DNA from: Typha latifolia
Lineage: Eukaryota > Streptophyta > Magnoliopsida > Poales > Typhaceae
Length of the DNA: 64,000 bases
Direction of reading: 5' to 3'
Assembly: GCA_019914945.1 (NCBI GenBank)
Contig: CM034101.1
Location: 1,623,188 to 1,687,187 of the forward strand
Shown one piece after another: positions 36,162-45,888 of this stretch. Each line of letters begins with the position of its first letter. The first letter of the stretch is position 1. The position numbers were made by a program, and so were the translations under genes. The notes under the pieces were generated by a model. It made no database searches, was not told where the DNA came from, and was given only the letters and a program-made list of their open reading frames with translations.

Positions 36162-36786
36162 GAGATTAGAGCATTGCCAGGCATCTCTTTGACTTCCTCT
36201 CGGCTCTATATGCAGATATCGGCAGTTTTTTTTTAGTGGCCGAGGACTTCATATAACCTATTCAACATTAATCAGTTTGGAGATCTCTTTATTCATTTCC
36301 CCTATTCAATGAGGTCCCATCAAGAACGTTTAATTAATATTGTATTTACAAATTGTTTAGTTGTAATTTAATAAACTTAGAATGCAGCACTCCTTCCCAA
36401 AATGGTCCATTTGAGTACTCCTCTTAATATGAAGAATAACTTATGGTGGCAGTATGGAAACCTTGTTTTAAGGTCAAATTAGTACTTTATTTACAAAAGA
36501 TTGTTTAGAGGCAATAGGAATTAATCAAATTTGCTGATAATAATAATAATAATAATTATTTTAATTCCTTCTTTCAGCAAATGTGCTGGATAATTTAAGT
36601 AAAAATAGGTTCTAATCAATAAAAGTACAAAAACAAAAAGCTGTCGTACTCTGGAAATATGTTCAAACTTTATCAACAAAATAGTGTTTTAATGGTAACA
36701 CGTTGGTGCTGTGAAGCCAATGCCTTCAACTCCACGTTCGCAGCAAGATACAGCCAAGGATTTGATCCTTTTGCTACTCTTCCCCC

Positions 36787-36803
36787 ATTTATAGCTTATA
36801 GAG
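36787..36803 (+). promoter_or_regulatory. Core promoter (TATA-like) of receptor gene C
   Basis: ATTTATAGCTTATAGAG lies 70-86 bases upstream of the ATG at 36873 and aligns with the TATA-like segments of D, E, F and the orphan copy. It is followed by a purine-rich GAGGAGGGGAAGAAGC leader. Confidence 0.55.
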
Positions 36804-36872
36804 AGGAGGGGAAGAAGCAAATCTACCTTGGTATCAGCCGTCGCGGGAGTCGCCTCATTCATTTTTCCGGCC

Positions 36873-38972
36873 ATGTTACCCTTCAACGCAAGAATTAGTA
36901 GCTTCTTGGCCCTATACTTGCTCCTTCTTTCCTCTATAATATCCCATGCCTACTCACTCTCCTTCAAGTTCGACTTTTCCGACTCGGGCACCCATAGTCT
37001 GCCGGCCATGATCGATCTCCAGGGAGATGCATTCTTCAACAAATTTATCAGGCTCACCAAGGAAGGAGCCGAAAAGGACATGACCTGGAGCATCGGCCGA
37101 GCTGTCTACAGAGATCCATTTCCTCTTTGGGACAAAGCCACTGGTAAGGTAGCCGACTTCACCACGCATTTCACATTCATCATCAAGGGCCCCAATGATA
37201 CTTTCAGCGCTGATGGTCTGGCTTTCTTCCTCTCCTCTTACCCTTCGATTATCCCTGATAAAGCCACGGGCGGCAACCTCGGACTTTTCATAAGCCCCTA
37301 TGGCACCAGCGGCACCAACAACCAGACGGTAGCTGTGGAGTTTGACACCTGCCAGAACCAATGGGATCCGGAACCTGATCATGTGGGTATCGATGTCCAC
37401 TCTAGCGTATCTGTTGCCAATGTCACATTGCCTACTAGCATCTCTAATGGGTCGACGGCAAACGTTTGGATCAGTTACAACGCTACCACAAAAACTTTGG
37501 ACGTCTTCTTGACCGACGAGGACAATCCAATCTTCAGTGGCAACTCCATTCTCTCTCATACTCTTGATCTTAAAGAATTATTGATGGAGAATGTATCGGT
37601 CGGATTCTCAGCTGCGACGGCTACACTTGCCGAAACACATCAGATCCTATATTGGGACTTCAGCTCGTCAATATCGGAAACCAACTCATCAAAGATGGAG
37701 GAGAGTAGTACAAGAAGTAAAGCTCCATTAATAATCGGATTGGCTACTGCCGTTGGAGTCTCGCTGTCTTTGGTGAGTTTCTCAATTTGGTTCATCGTGC
37801 GACGGAAGAAGGTCAAGAGAGAAACATCGGAGCAAGAAGAACGAAAGAAAAAGGAGTATGATGAGTCCATCGATGATGAGTTTGAGAAAGGGAGGGGGCC
37901 GAGGAGATTCGCTTACAGCGAACTGGCCACCGCAACAAAAAATTTCGCTGATGAGGGCAAGCTCGGAGAGGGAGGTTTCGGTGCCGTATACAGAGGATTC
38001 CTGGAGGACCTTGGCCTTGAGGTAGCAATAAAAAGAATCTCAAAGGGATCGCAGCAAGGGAGAAAAGAGTACATCGCCGAGGTCAAGATCATAAGCCAAT
38101 TAAGGCATCGCAACCTCGTGCAGCTTGTAGGTTGGTGCCACGACCGCGGTGACTTCCTCCTCGTCTACGAGCTGATGCCAAACGGAAGCCTCGACACCCA
38201 CCTTTACACCACCAAAGGGAACTTATTAACGTGGTCCATGAGGAACAATATCGCACTCGGCTTGGCCTCGGCCTTGTTCTACCTCCACGAAGAGTGGGAG
38301 AGTTGCGTCGTGCACCGAGATATCAAGGCAAGTAACGTGATGCTGGACTCATCCTTCAACGCTAAGCTCGGAGATTTCGGGCTGGCGAGGCTCGTCGACC
38401 ACGGCCATGGATCCCAGACAACAGTTATCGCCGGGACCATGGGCTACATGGCGCCAGAATACGTTACCACAGGCAAGGCCAGCAAGGAGTCCGACGTGTA
38501 CAGTTTCGGGATAGTGGCGCTCGAGCTCGCATGTGGAAGAAGGCCCCTGTTGGTCAACGAGGACCTGAGCAAGATAAGGTTGGTGGAATGGGTTTGGGAT
38601 CTTTACGGGAGGAAGGCGATACTTGAAGCAGCGGATAGAAGGGTACTGAACGGGGAGTTTGATGCGGAAAAAGAGATGGAGAGGTTGATGATTGTGGGGT
38701 TGTGGTGCGCGCATCCAGATTGCACCGCGCGGCCTTCGATTAGGCAGGTCATTAATGCTCTCAAGTTAGAGGTGCCATTGCCGACTTTGCCTCCTAAGAT
38801 GCCGGTACACACGATGTCCTATGCGCCGCAGGCGGATGTGAAGAAAATTGCGTACATGACGCCTACGGTGCGCATTTCAAGCTCAGTTTCTGGCTACTCT
38901 ACTAATTCCTCCAAGTCGAGTATGGCTTCTGGTTACCCCGCTACTATTTCCTCCAGCTTCTGGTTAAGCTAA
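36873..38972 (+). CDS. L-type lectin receptor-like kinase C, 699 aa
   Basis: This is an intronless plasma-membrane LecRLK. Signal peptide about 1-26; lectin domain 28-265 with DGLAFFL (sugar-site Asp kept) and FDTCQNQWDP (metal Asn kept, but the usual aromatic is Cys, and the later NH is DH); membrane segment about 285-308; kinase with GEGGFGAVY, Lys387, HRD 481-483, DFG 501-503 and a normal APEY where A, B, D, E and F have APEC. The C-terminus is unusual: it ends SSSFWLS instead of WLLKA. The expected tail (TNSSKSIMASSSSARLLMA) is readable just downstream in another frame at about 38992-39048. The ATG at 36873 is the first in frame and matches the paralogues. AATAAA is at 39139-39144. Confidence 0.95.
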   Translation: MLPFNARISSFLALYLLLLSSIISHAYSLSFKFDFSDSGTHSLPAMIDLQGDAFFNKFIRLTKEGAEKDMTWSIGRAVYRDPFPLWDKATGKVADFTTHFTFIIKGPNDTFSADGLAFFLSSYPSIIPDKATGGNLGLFISPYGTSGTNNQTVAVEFDTCQNQWDPEPDHVGIDVHSSVSVANVTLPTSISNGSTANVWISYNATTKTLDVFLTDEDNPIFSGNSILSHTLDLKELLMENVSVGFSAATATLAETHQILYWDFSSSISETNSSKMEESSTRSKAPLIIGLATAVGVSLSLVSFSIWFIVRRKKVKRETSEQEERKKKEYDESIDDEFEKGRGPRRFAYSELATATKNFADEGKLGEGGFGAVYRGFLEDLGLEVAIKRISKGSQQGRKEYIAEVKIISQLRHRNLVQLVGWCHDRGDFLLVYELMPNGSLDTHLYTTKGNLLTWSMRNNIALGLASALFYLHEEWESCVVHRDIKASNVMLDSSFNAKLGDFGLARLVDHGHGSQTTVIAGTMGYMAPEYVTTGKASKESDVYSFGIVALELACGRRPLLVNEDLSKIRLVEWVWDLYGRKAILEAADRRVLNGEFDAEKEMERLMIVGLWCAHPDCTARPSIRQVINALKLEVPLPTLPPKMPVHTMSYAPQADVKKIAYMTPTVRISSSVSGYSTNSSKSSMASGYPATISSSFWLS

Positions 38973-40972
38973 CATTCTCATGTGCTCGCAAACAAATTCC
39001 TCCAAGTCGATTATGGCTTCCAGTTCATCTGCTCGGCTGCTTATGGCAGAAAATTTTTTTTTGCTACTCCTGTTTTGCATTTTGTTTAATGATGTTTTTT
39101 GGTACTCTCCATTTCCTTTTAATGTTACATATTGTTTCAATAAAGTCGTGCTGTACATCGTTCAGTTGATTTTATTTGTCATTCTTCATTCTGGGACCTA
39201 AGTCTTTGTTTCATTTTAGAAAGACAGCAGGTGAATAATAGAAACCAAATTTAACAATAATGCTATGCCCAAAGACAAATGTCTACCATGTGGATCCTAT
39301 AAACCAACGATAGAGATCATAGATAAATTTTGAGATAAACATTTAGTGGATCTCTCGGGATCTCTTGAAGAATCACTTTTGGGCTTGTGTAGGCTCCTGA
39401 TGGTGTCTGCGAGGCCCAAGAAGGCCGGGCCCATGGACAAGTCAGCTTTTGTGCAGGTCTTTGGGTTAAAATAACTAAAACTTCGATCCGCAACCTTTTC
39501 TTCATATTGCGTTCCCATCCCAAGTAATAAAATAGTGCCTCCTTTTCTTCGCCTTCCCTCTCCCTCAAATCCAAACTCCCTTCTAACCAAAATTTGCGCT
39601 AAATCCCGTCGTTTGTTCCCATAGTCCTTTCTTCTTTGCCATCTCGATCCGGATTATAATTGCAGAGCGGAAAATTTGTGATTTTGAGGAGCTAATCTCA
39701 CCTGGGTCATATGGATCTTTTCTAGATCTTTTCTCTTTGCATGACTGTAGCTCGCTCGGTTCTGTCGCCATCAAAACCCATCCTTAGCGAGAACACTGCT
39801 TTCCAAAGGGCATGGAGATCGTTGTAGTGGACGAACTAGGTGGGGCAGTACGAAGAACGTTCCAATGATGTTCATGTGGTCAAGTGATTGTATTGCGGAT
39901 TTCTAATTTACCTCTGAGATGTTCATTTCGTCGTTAAGCAAAACAAGTGGCTCGTTCTAAAATGAATAACTTCGTTATACTACCCTTGTCAAAACAAGAG
40001 AGAGGATTGGAATAAGAAATGGAATAAAGGAAGTTTATCTGAATATTTGTATTCTAACTTTAAGTTGGAACTAAAAATTTAGATTATCCCACCAAGTTAT
40101 TCGGAAATACAAAATGACTACTTTACTTTCTCCAATACTAACCTGACCAATATTTTTCACTAAAAATATATTCTAACGTATTAAAATATATTTACAATGA
40201 AAAATACTTTAGCGTTAGATATTTGGCATAGAATTCTAAAATAACCATGAGAAGATAATACAATATTTGTAAGATAAATTTATGTTTATATTTAATTTTT
40301 AAATTATTTTTTTATCTTTCTCCCAAAAAAATAAAAAATAAATATTTATATTAAACTAGGAAAAAGATAATAAGGTCAATTTAATCATTTTGATGCTTTA
40401 AGTCTAGCTATTAGAATTAAACACCATCTTAAACTATGCATATTTTTATTTTAACACATCCTTTTCTTTCCAACCAAACAATGAAAAATTGGGATAAATT
40501 TATTTTATCCCAAAATAAGTCCTTGTTATATTTTATGTCCAATTTTTGTTCTCACTGGGATGCAACCTTCCTTTCCAGAACATGCATTCTGATGCTCATA
40601 CTTGTTATTAACAATAACAGATTCACAATGGACGGACTCCAAAGAGTAAAAAAGTGACAAACGAAATTGGCAAATTAGATGGTTCTAGCTCAAGGTAATT
40701 CCTACCAGCTAGCTTCGCAGGGTTTCACAACTTGGCAAACGAAATTGGCACTCCTAGCAACAGAGAAGCTTAACCTCCTTTCCTTGCCGGCCTAGTACTC
40801 AGATACCAGTAGCAGAAGAGAATTATAAAGCTTTGGACTTGAGAGGGCGAGTTTAAGGCAGCGTTGGGAGATAGCAGAGCATGAGCGGGTGTATCAGAGC
40901 TTTGCTGTTTTGGACCCAGGACTATATTTTTGAAAGGGCGGTGCAGACTAATTTTAGCCCGTGGTGAAGTTG
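38973..40972. other. 3' flank of gene C and duplicated flanking block
   Basis: No intact gene. Bases 39370-39470 carry the GAGGCCCAAGAAGGCCGGGC phrase related to blocks near 28890, 32790 and 47680. Bases 40650-40830 (GACAAACGAAATTGGCAAAT, GATGGTTCTAGCTCAAGG, GCACTCCTAGCAACAGAGAA) match blocks near 47510, 51430, 56160 and 57860. These are the repeated downstream flanks of the receptor unit. Confidence 0.6.
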
Positions 40973-40977
40973 CATTT

Positions 40978-41286
40978 TGTTAGGAGAAGGTGATGGTAAA
41001 CTCAAGAGAAGAAGATTATTCTTTAAATACAAGATAAAGTAGATAAAAAATTTTAAACTTTTCTTTATATTCTTGCACAAGATGAGACCACATATATATA
41101 GTGGTTTACATGACTCTTAGATATATTATATGCCTCTTAGTTATCATATATAATTCTTTGATTTCTATTATTTAAAAATATAGAAAATACTAAAAGTCAT
41201 ATCAAAATCAAAGTATTTTTTTTAAATTCTATACTAGCTAATTAATCTAATCGACTAGTCAAATAAAATAGCTTAATATTGTAACA
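40978..41286. mobile_element. Solo LTR, family 1 copy 1 (309 bp)
   Basis: It begins TGTTAGGAGAAGG and ends ATATTGTAACA, the TG...CA ends of an LTR. It is flanked by an exact 5-bp duplication CATTT (40973-40977 and 41287-41291). It shares most of its length with the copy at 42329. With no internal domain and its own target-site duplication it is a solo LTR left by recombination. The copia-like assignment rests on the ends and length only. Confidence 0.8.
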
Positions 41287-41291
41287 CATTT

Positions 41292-42323
41292 TGGGCAGTG
41301 TTTGGTCGAAATTCAAAATGTTTCTCTTCTCACGTTTACCCAGACGTCTCAAATATTTCTAAAAAGTTCTTTTGACCAGATTCCACAAAAGTTCTATATT
41401 ATCTCCAATCAAATCTACCTCTAAGAAACCTTCACATTTGTTCCACTATGAAATCCTCATTAATAATATTTTAAAAAGTCAGAATATGTCTAAAGGAGGT
41501 CAGTAGAGGAACCTTCCACCTTTGGCCTCTTCAAAAAAAAAACCTCCATAGGCTTCACCTTTCCGGTTTGAGCCACCATCCATCTACTGAATGCTCCTTT
41601 CTTGACTTTTATGCATTATATTCCTGATGCTCATTATGAGAAGCTTGACTATTGTCTTCGCCTCCTTCTTTGAAAGCTCTCAGAGGTATACGTACCCCAT
41701 CCAGGATTTCCTCCTCTTCTCAAAACAACGCTATCTGTCACTCTTCCATTTCTTTCTCTTCTCTATGTTCTTCAACCCCAGCAACATCCTCCTCTCCCGT
41801 TTCCTCCACCAATATATGCTTCCCTTGCCATTCCTTTTGTTATCACCTCCTTTTCTATAGTATATCTTTACTTATTTCTTCGGATGAATAATTTATTAAT
41901 TCATCCTTTTTAATTGACCCCACAAACACTTCCTCTTTGCTTGTACCCAAAGATTTACGACCCCTATACTACCCAAGTGCTAACTTAACCCACCTGCAGA
42001 TGCTCTACAGCAAACGCCCAACGTAGAGAATCCTGCTGTATGCGCACTATCCTTCCCATCACCTCGTAGTTTACAAGAAAACGGCTTCCAAGCTTCCACG
42101 CCACCTTTCTTTTCTTATTTACTTTCTGTCCCAGGATGATTCCGATTGAAAGAAACGTTGATGTACATAATTATCGAACGATTGATATATATTATACGTT
42201 AATATCTTGACTACGATTATTATATTTAATGATGGCATATTATTCTTCCTCTACCATAAAAGCTCATGGGAAAAAAAAAGGCGAAAGATAGCATTACAAA
42301 TAGTTTTTTTGACTATTATTTTG
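41292..42323. other. Spacer between two solo LTRs
   Basis: About 1 kb with no retroelement coding domain, primer-binding site or clear gene. Because each LTR has its own flanking duplication, this is most likely ordinary genomic DNA and not an element interior. Confidence 0.5.
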
Positions 42324-42328
42324 AAAAC

Positions 42329-42429
42329 TGTTAGAAGAAGGTGATGTTAAACTCAGAAGAAAAAAATTGTTCTCTTAACACAAGATGAAGTAGATAAAAT
42401 ACTTTTCTTTATATCTTGCACAAGATAAA

Positions 42430-42496
<67 letters not shown>

Positions 42497-42703
42497 GTTT
42501 ACATAACTCTTAGATATTAGTATGACTCTTAGTTATCATATATAACTCTTTGATTTTCATTATTTAGATAATCCAAAGATTATTATTATTTAAAGGTATA
42601 GAAAACACTAATAGTTACCTTAAAACCAAAGTATTTTTTTTAAATTCTATACTAACAATTAATCTAATTAATTAGTCAAATGGGCTAACTTACTATTCTA
42701 ACA
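42329..42703. mobile_element. Solo LTR, family 1 copy 2 (375 bp)
   Basis: It begins TGTTAGAAGAAGGTGATG and ends TATTCTAACA, with the flanking 5-mers AAAAC and AAAAT (four of five match). Shared text with copy 1 includes CTCTTAGTTATCATATATAA and TTTAAATTCTATACTA. It is longer because of an (AT)n expansion. Confidence 0.75.
42432..42494. repeat. (AT)n microsatellite, about 62 bp
   Basis: An uninterrupted AT dinucleotide run lies inside solo LTR copy 2, at a place where copy 1 has only about ATATATATA. The expansion arose after the two insertions diverged. Confidence 0.9.
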
Positions 42704-42708
42704 AAAAT

Positions 42709-43672
42709 TGCTCGTCTATGAGTAGTTATCTTTCTGTCCCTCTCATTGGACCTCTACTTAGTAAAGTACTCGTGGCTAAAGTCTCTATGTGGGCCATTTG
42801 CTTAAAAATTCAAAGTAATTCTCTATGTCGCAATATTCAATTTTACTGTATTAAGAACTATTTTACATACTTACATATCACCCGTTTTATTTATTTATCT
42901 ATAGAATCCGAATATATTAAACGTGAGTAGTTTTGTTAAATGAAAAGAAAATTGGGTCTGATGCAAAATAAATTCTAATGTAAATGGTACTCTACTTTTT
43001 TTCTCTCCCTCTCCTATTTAAAGAGGTCGCATCAAGAACAAAAATATTAAAATATTTTTTATAAAGATTGTTTAGTGGAAATTAAAAAACTTAGAATGCA
43101 ACTTTCTTTTTTTTTTCTTCTTTAAAAAAATGCAACTTTGCTTCCTAAAGATTGTTTAGTGGTAATTTGAAAAATTATAATACAACTTTCCTTTCTAAAA
43201 GATTCATTTGTTCCCTCGTGCAGAAAAGAAAACTTTAAATTATACAGTCAATTTTTTTTTTCTTTTAATGCCATGGGGTTTAACTAGAAATTTAAAGGTT
43301 CACTTGTGACTCTTAATATTTTTCGTTCCAAAATAAAAATGAATGCAAACATTTTTCTTTATGAAAATTGTCAAAATTTTGATTGTTTTAGTTTTTATAT
43401 TTTCTGTTTGAGATACTTGCAATGTCTAAACTTTAATAATAATAATAATAAATTTAAAACAAAAGAAATGTAAAACTTAATAATTCTTATGAAAAGAAAT
43501 TCATTTTTCTAACAGAGATAGTAAAATTAAAAAGGCATTTTCTTTCTTAAATATTAAAAAGAACGTCTGTAGCGTGTGACACGATTATACCCAATTTGTG
43601 CAAGCCAATCTCCCCCATTACCATAGTCAAACAGGGAGTCAACCATCGGTCTGCTCTGTTTTGTTCTTCTCC
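42709..43672. other. Upstream region of receptor gene D
   Basis: AT-rich DNA. Bases 43020-43105 (AGAGGTCGCATCAAGAAC, AAAGATTGTTTAGTGG, AACTTAGAATGCAAC) match blocks near 29490, 34220 and 36320. W-box cores (GTCAA on this strand) lie near 43625 and 43640 in the promoter. No gene is seen. Confidence 0.55.
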
Positions 43673-43686
43673 CTTTATAGTTTTAG
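43673..43686 (+). promoter_or_regulatory. Core promoter (TATA-like) of receptor gene D
   Basis: CTTTATAGTTTTAG lies 73-86 bases before the ATG and is followed by the conserved purine leader AAGAGGAGGAAACGAAGC. It aligns with the TATA-like segment of genes C, E and F. Confidence 0.5.
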
Positions 43687-43758
43687 TAAGAGGAGGAAAC
43701 GAAGCTACTCTACCTTTGTGTCAGCAGACACCAGAGTCGCTCCGTGCATTTTCCGGCC

Positions 43759-45888
43759 ATGTTTCCTGGCAAAGGAAGGATTATCAGCTTCTTGGCCGTC
43801 TACTTTTTCCTTTTCTCCTCTACTATCGTCCCTACAAGCTCCCTGAACTTCAAGTTCAACTTCACTGACTCCAGCACCAATAGTGGGCCGGACCTGATCA
43901 AACTCGACGGCGACGCCTTCTTCAACAAATTCATCCGGCTCACCAAGGATTCTTTAATTGGCAACATCAAATACAGCACTGGCCGATCAATCTATAGGGA
44001 CCCGGTTCCCCTGTGGGACAAAGCCACTGGTAAGGTAGCTGACTTCACAACCCATTTCCAATTCATCATCAACGCTACAGGTACAAGTGTTCCCGCCGAC
44101 GGCTTGTCTTTCTTCCTCACCACTTACCCATCGAGTACCCCCGAAGACTCCATGGGCTGCAACCTCGGCATTTTTAAAGGTGTAAAAGATGGAACCAAGC
44201 CCGGCACCAACAACCAGACGGTAGCTGTGGAGTTTGACACCTTCCAGAACTACTGGGATCCGAGCCCGAATCATGTGGGTATCGACGTCGACTCTATCGT
44301 ATCTGTTGCTAATGTCACGTGGAATACTAACATGACCAATGGGTCGACGGCAAACGCTTGGATCAGTTACAACGCTACCACGAAAAATTTGAGCGTTTTC
44401 TTGACCTACGAGAACAACCCAATCTTCAGTGGCAATTCCAGCCTCTCTCATACCGTCGATCTTAGAGAATTACTGCCGGAGAATGTAACGATCGGGTTCT
44501 CCGCTACCACGGGTTCTGCTGCCGAGCTTCATCAGATCATATATTGGGAGTTTAGTTCGTCAAATATTAGCTCGCCAAACTTATTGCAACTCAGCTTACC
44601 CGACTCTCTGAGGAAGAGGAAGGAGAACGGTAGAAGTAAGGCTCAGTTAATAATTGGGTTGATCATTGCCATTGGAGTCTTGGTGTCTTTGGTGGGTTTC
44701 TTAATTTTGTCTGTTCTGCGGCGGAAGAAGGCCAGCAGAGGAACACCAGGGCAAGAAGAACATGACAACCAAAACTATGATGAATCCATCGATGATGAGT
44801 TTGAAAAAGAGAAGGGACCGAGGAGGTTCTGTTACAGCGAACTGGTCGCGGCGACGAAGGATTTCGCCGAGGAGGACAAGCTCGGAGAAGGAGGCTTTGG
44901 AGCAGTATACAGGGGTTTCTTGAAGGATCTTGGCCTTGACGTAGCAATAAAAAGAGTCTCAAAGGGGTCGAAGCAAGGGAGGAAGGAGTACATCGCCGAA
45001 GTAAAGATTATAAGCCAGTTACGGCATCGGAACCTCGTGCAGCTCGTCGGTTGGTGCCACAACCGCGGGGACTTCCTCCTCGTCTACGAGCTGATGCCTA
45101 ACGGAAGCCTCGACTCCCACCTCTACACCACCACGGGGAAGTTCTTAACGTGGTCCTTGAGGTACAACATCGCCCTCGACTTGGCCTCGGCCTTGCTTTA
45201 CCTCCACGAAGAATGGAAGAGCTGCGTGCTACATCGAGACATCAAACCGAGCAACGTGATGTTGGATTCGGCCTTCCACGCTAAGCTCGGCGATTTCGGC
45301 CTCGCGAGGCTCGTCGACCACGGCCACGGTTCCCAAACAACAGTTCTCGCTGGGACCATGGGCTACGTGGCGCCAGAATGCGTCATCACCGGTAGGGCCA
45401 GCAAGGAGTCCGATGTGTACAGTTTCGGGATATTGGCTCTCGAGCTCGCCTGCGGAAGAAGGCCCCTTGAGGCCCACGAGGATCCGAGAAAGGTGAGGAT
45501 GGTGGAATCTGTTTGGTATCTTTACGGGAAGAAGGCGATTCTTGAAGCAGCGGACGCAAGGTTAAAGAACGGAGAGAGGGAAGTGGAAGAAGAGATAGAG
45601 AGGTTGATGGTGGTGGGGTTGTGGTGCGCGCACCCAGATTCCACTGCGCGGCCTTCCATTAGACAGGCCATTAGTGCTCTCAAGTTAGAGATGCCACTGC
45701 CGACTTTACCTCCCACAATGCCAGTGCTCATGTTCTTTCCGCCGCCCTTGGATGTTCAAGAAATATTGTCCACGTCTACAGCAGGGTTTCCGAGCTCAGC
45801 TTCTGGTCACCCAACTACTTCCTCCTGCTCGACCATGGCTTCCAGCGATGCCACAATTTCCACCGTGATGACTGCTGTTGGATATTAG
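43759..45888 (+). CDS. L-type lectin receptor-like kinase D, 709 aa
   Basis: An intronless LecRLK, the longest of the array. Signal peptide about 1-28; lectin domain about 29-268 with DGLSFFL and FDTFQNYWDP, so sugar and metal sites are intact; many NxS/T glycosylation sites. The stalk (about 268-293) is longer than in the paralogues and lacks their FTSSLxPK pattern. Membrane segment about 295-320. Kinase Lys398, LHRDIKP (HRD 492-494), DFG 512-514 and APEC. An unusual Asp replaces Gly in IALDLASALL (IALGLASALL elsewhere). The tail has a Ser/Thr-rich stretch and ends TAVGY rather than WLLKA, so the C-terminus has diverged. The ATG at 43759 is the first in frame and matches the paralogues. Confidence 0.95.
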   Translation: MFPGKGRIISFLAVYFFLFSSTIVPTSSLNFKFNFTDSSTNSGPDLIKLDGDAFFNKFIRLTKDSLIGNIKYSTGRSIYRDPVPLWDKATGKVADFTTHFQFIINATGTSVPADGLSFFLTTYPSSTPEDSMGCNLGIFKGVKDGTKPGTNNQTVAVEFDTFQNYWDPSPNHVGIDVDSIVSVANVTWNTNMTNGSTANAWISYNATTKNLSVFLTYENNPIFSGNSSLSHTVDLRELLPENVTIGFSATTGSAAELHQIIYWEFSSSNISSPNLLQLSLPDSLRKRKENGRSKAQLIIGLIIAIGVLVSLVGFLILSVLRRKKASRGTPGQEEHDNQNYDESIDDEFEKEKGPRRFCYSELVAATKDFAEEDKLGEGGFGAVYRGFLKDLGLDVAIKRVSKGSKQGRKEYIAEVKIISQLRHRNLVQLVGWCHNRGDFLLVYELMPNGSLDSHLYTTTGKFLTWSLRYNIALDLASALLYLHEEWKSCVLHRDIKPSNVMLDSAFHAKLGDFGLARLVDHGHGSQTTVLAGTMGYVAPECVITGRASKESDVYSFGILALELACGRRPLEAHEDPRKVRMVESVWYLYGKKAILEAADARLKNGEREVEEEIERLMVVGLWCAHPDSTARPSIRQAISALKLEMPLPTLPPTMPVLMFFPPPLDVQEILSTSTAGFPSSASGHPTTSSCSTMASSDATISTVMTAVGY

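Noticed and set aside
40978..42703. A complete small LTR element (TRIM-like) bounded by two direct LTRs
   Set aside because: Each LTR has its own target-site duplication and there is no primer-binding site after the first LTR, so two solo LTRs fit better.
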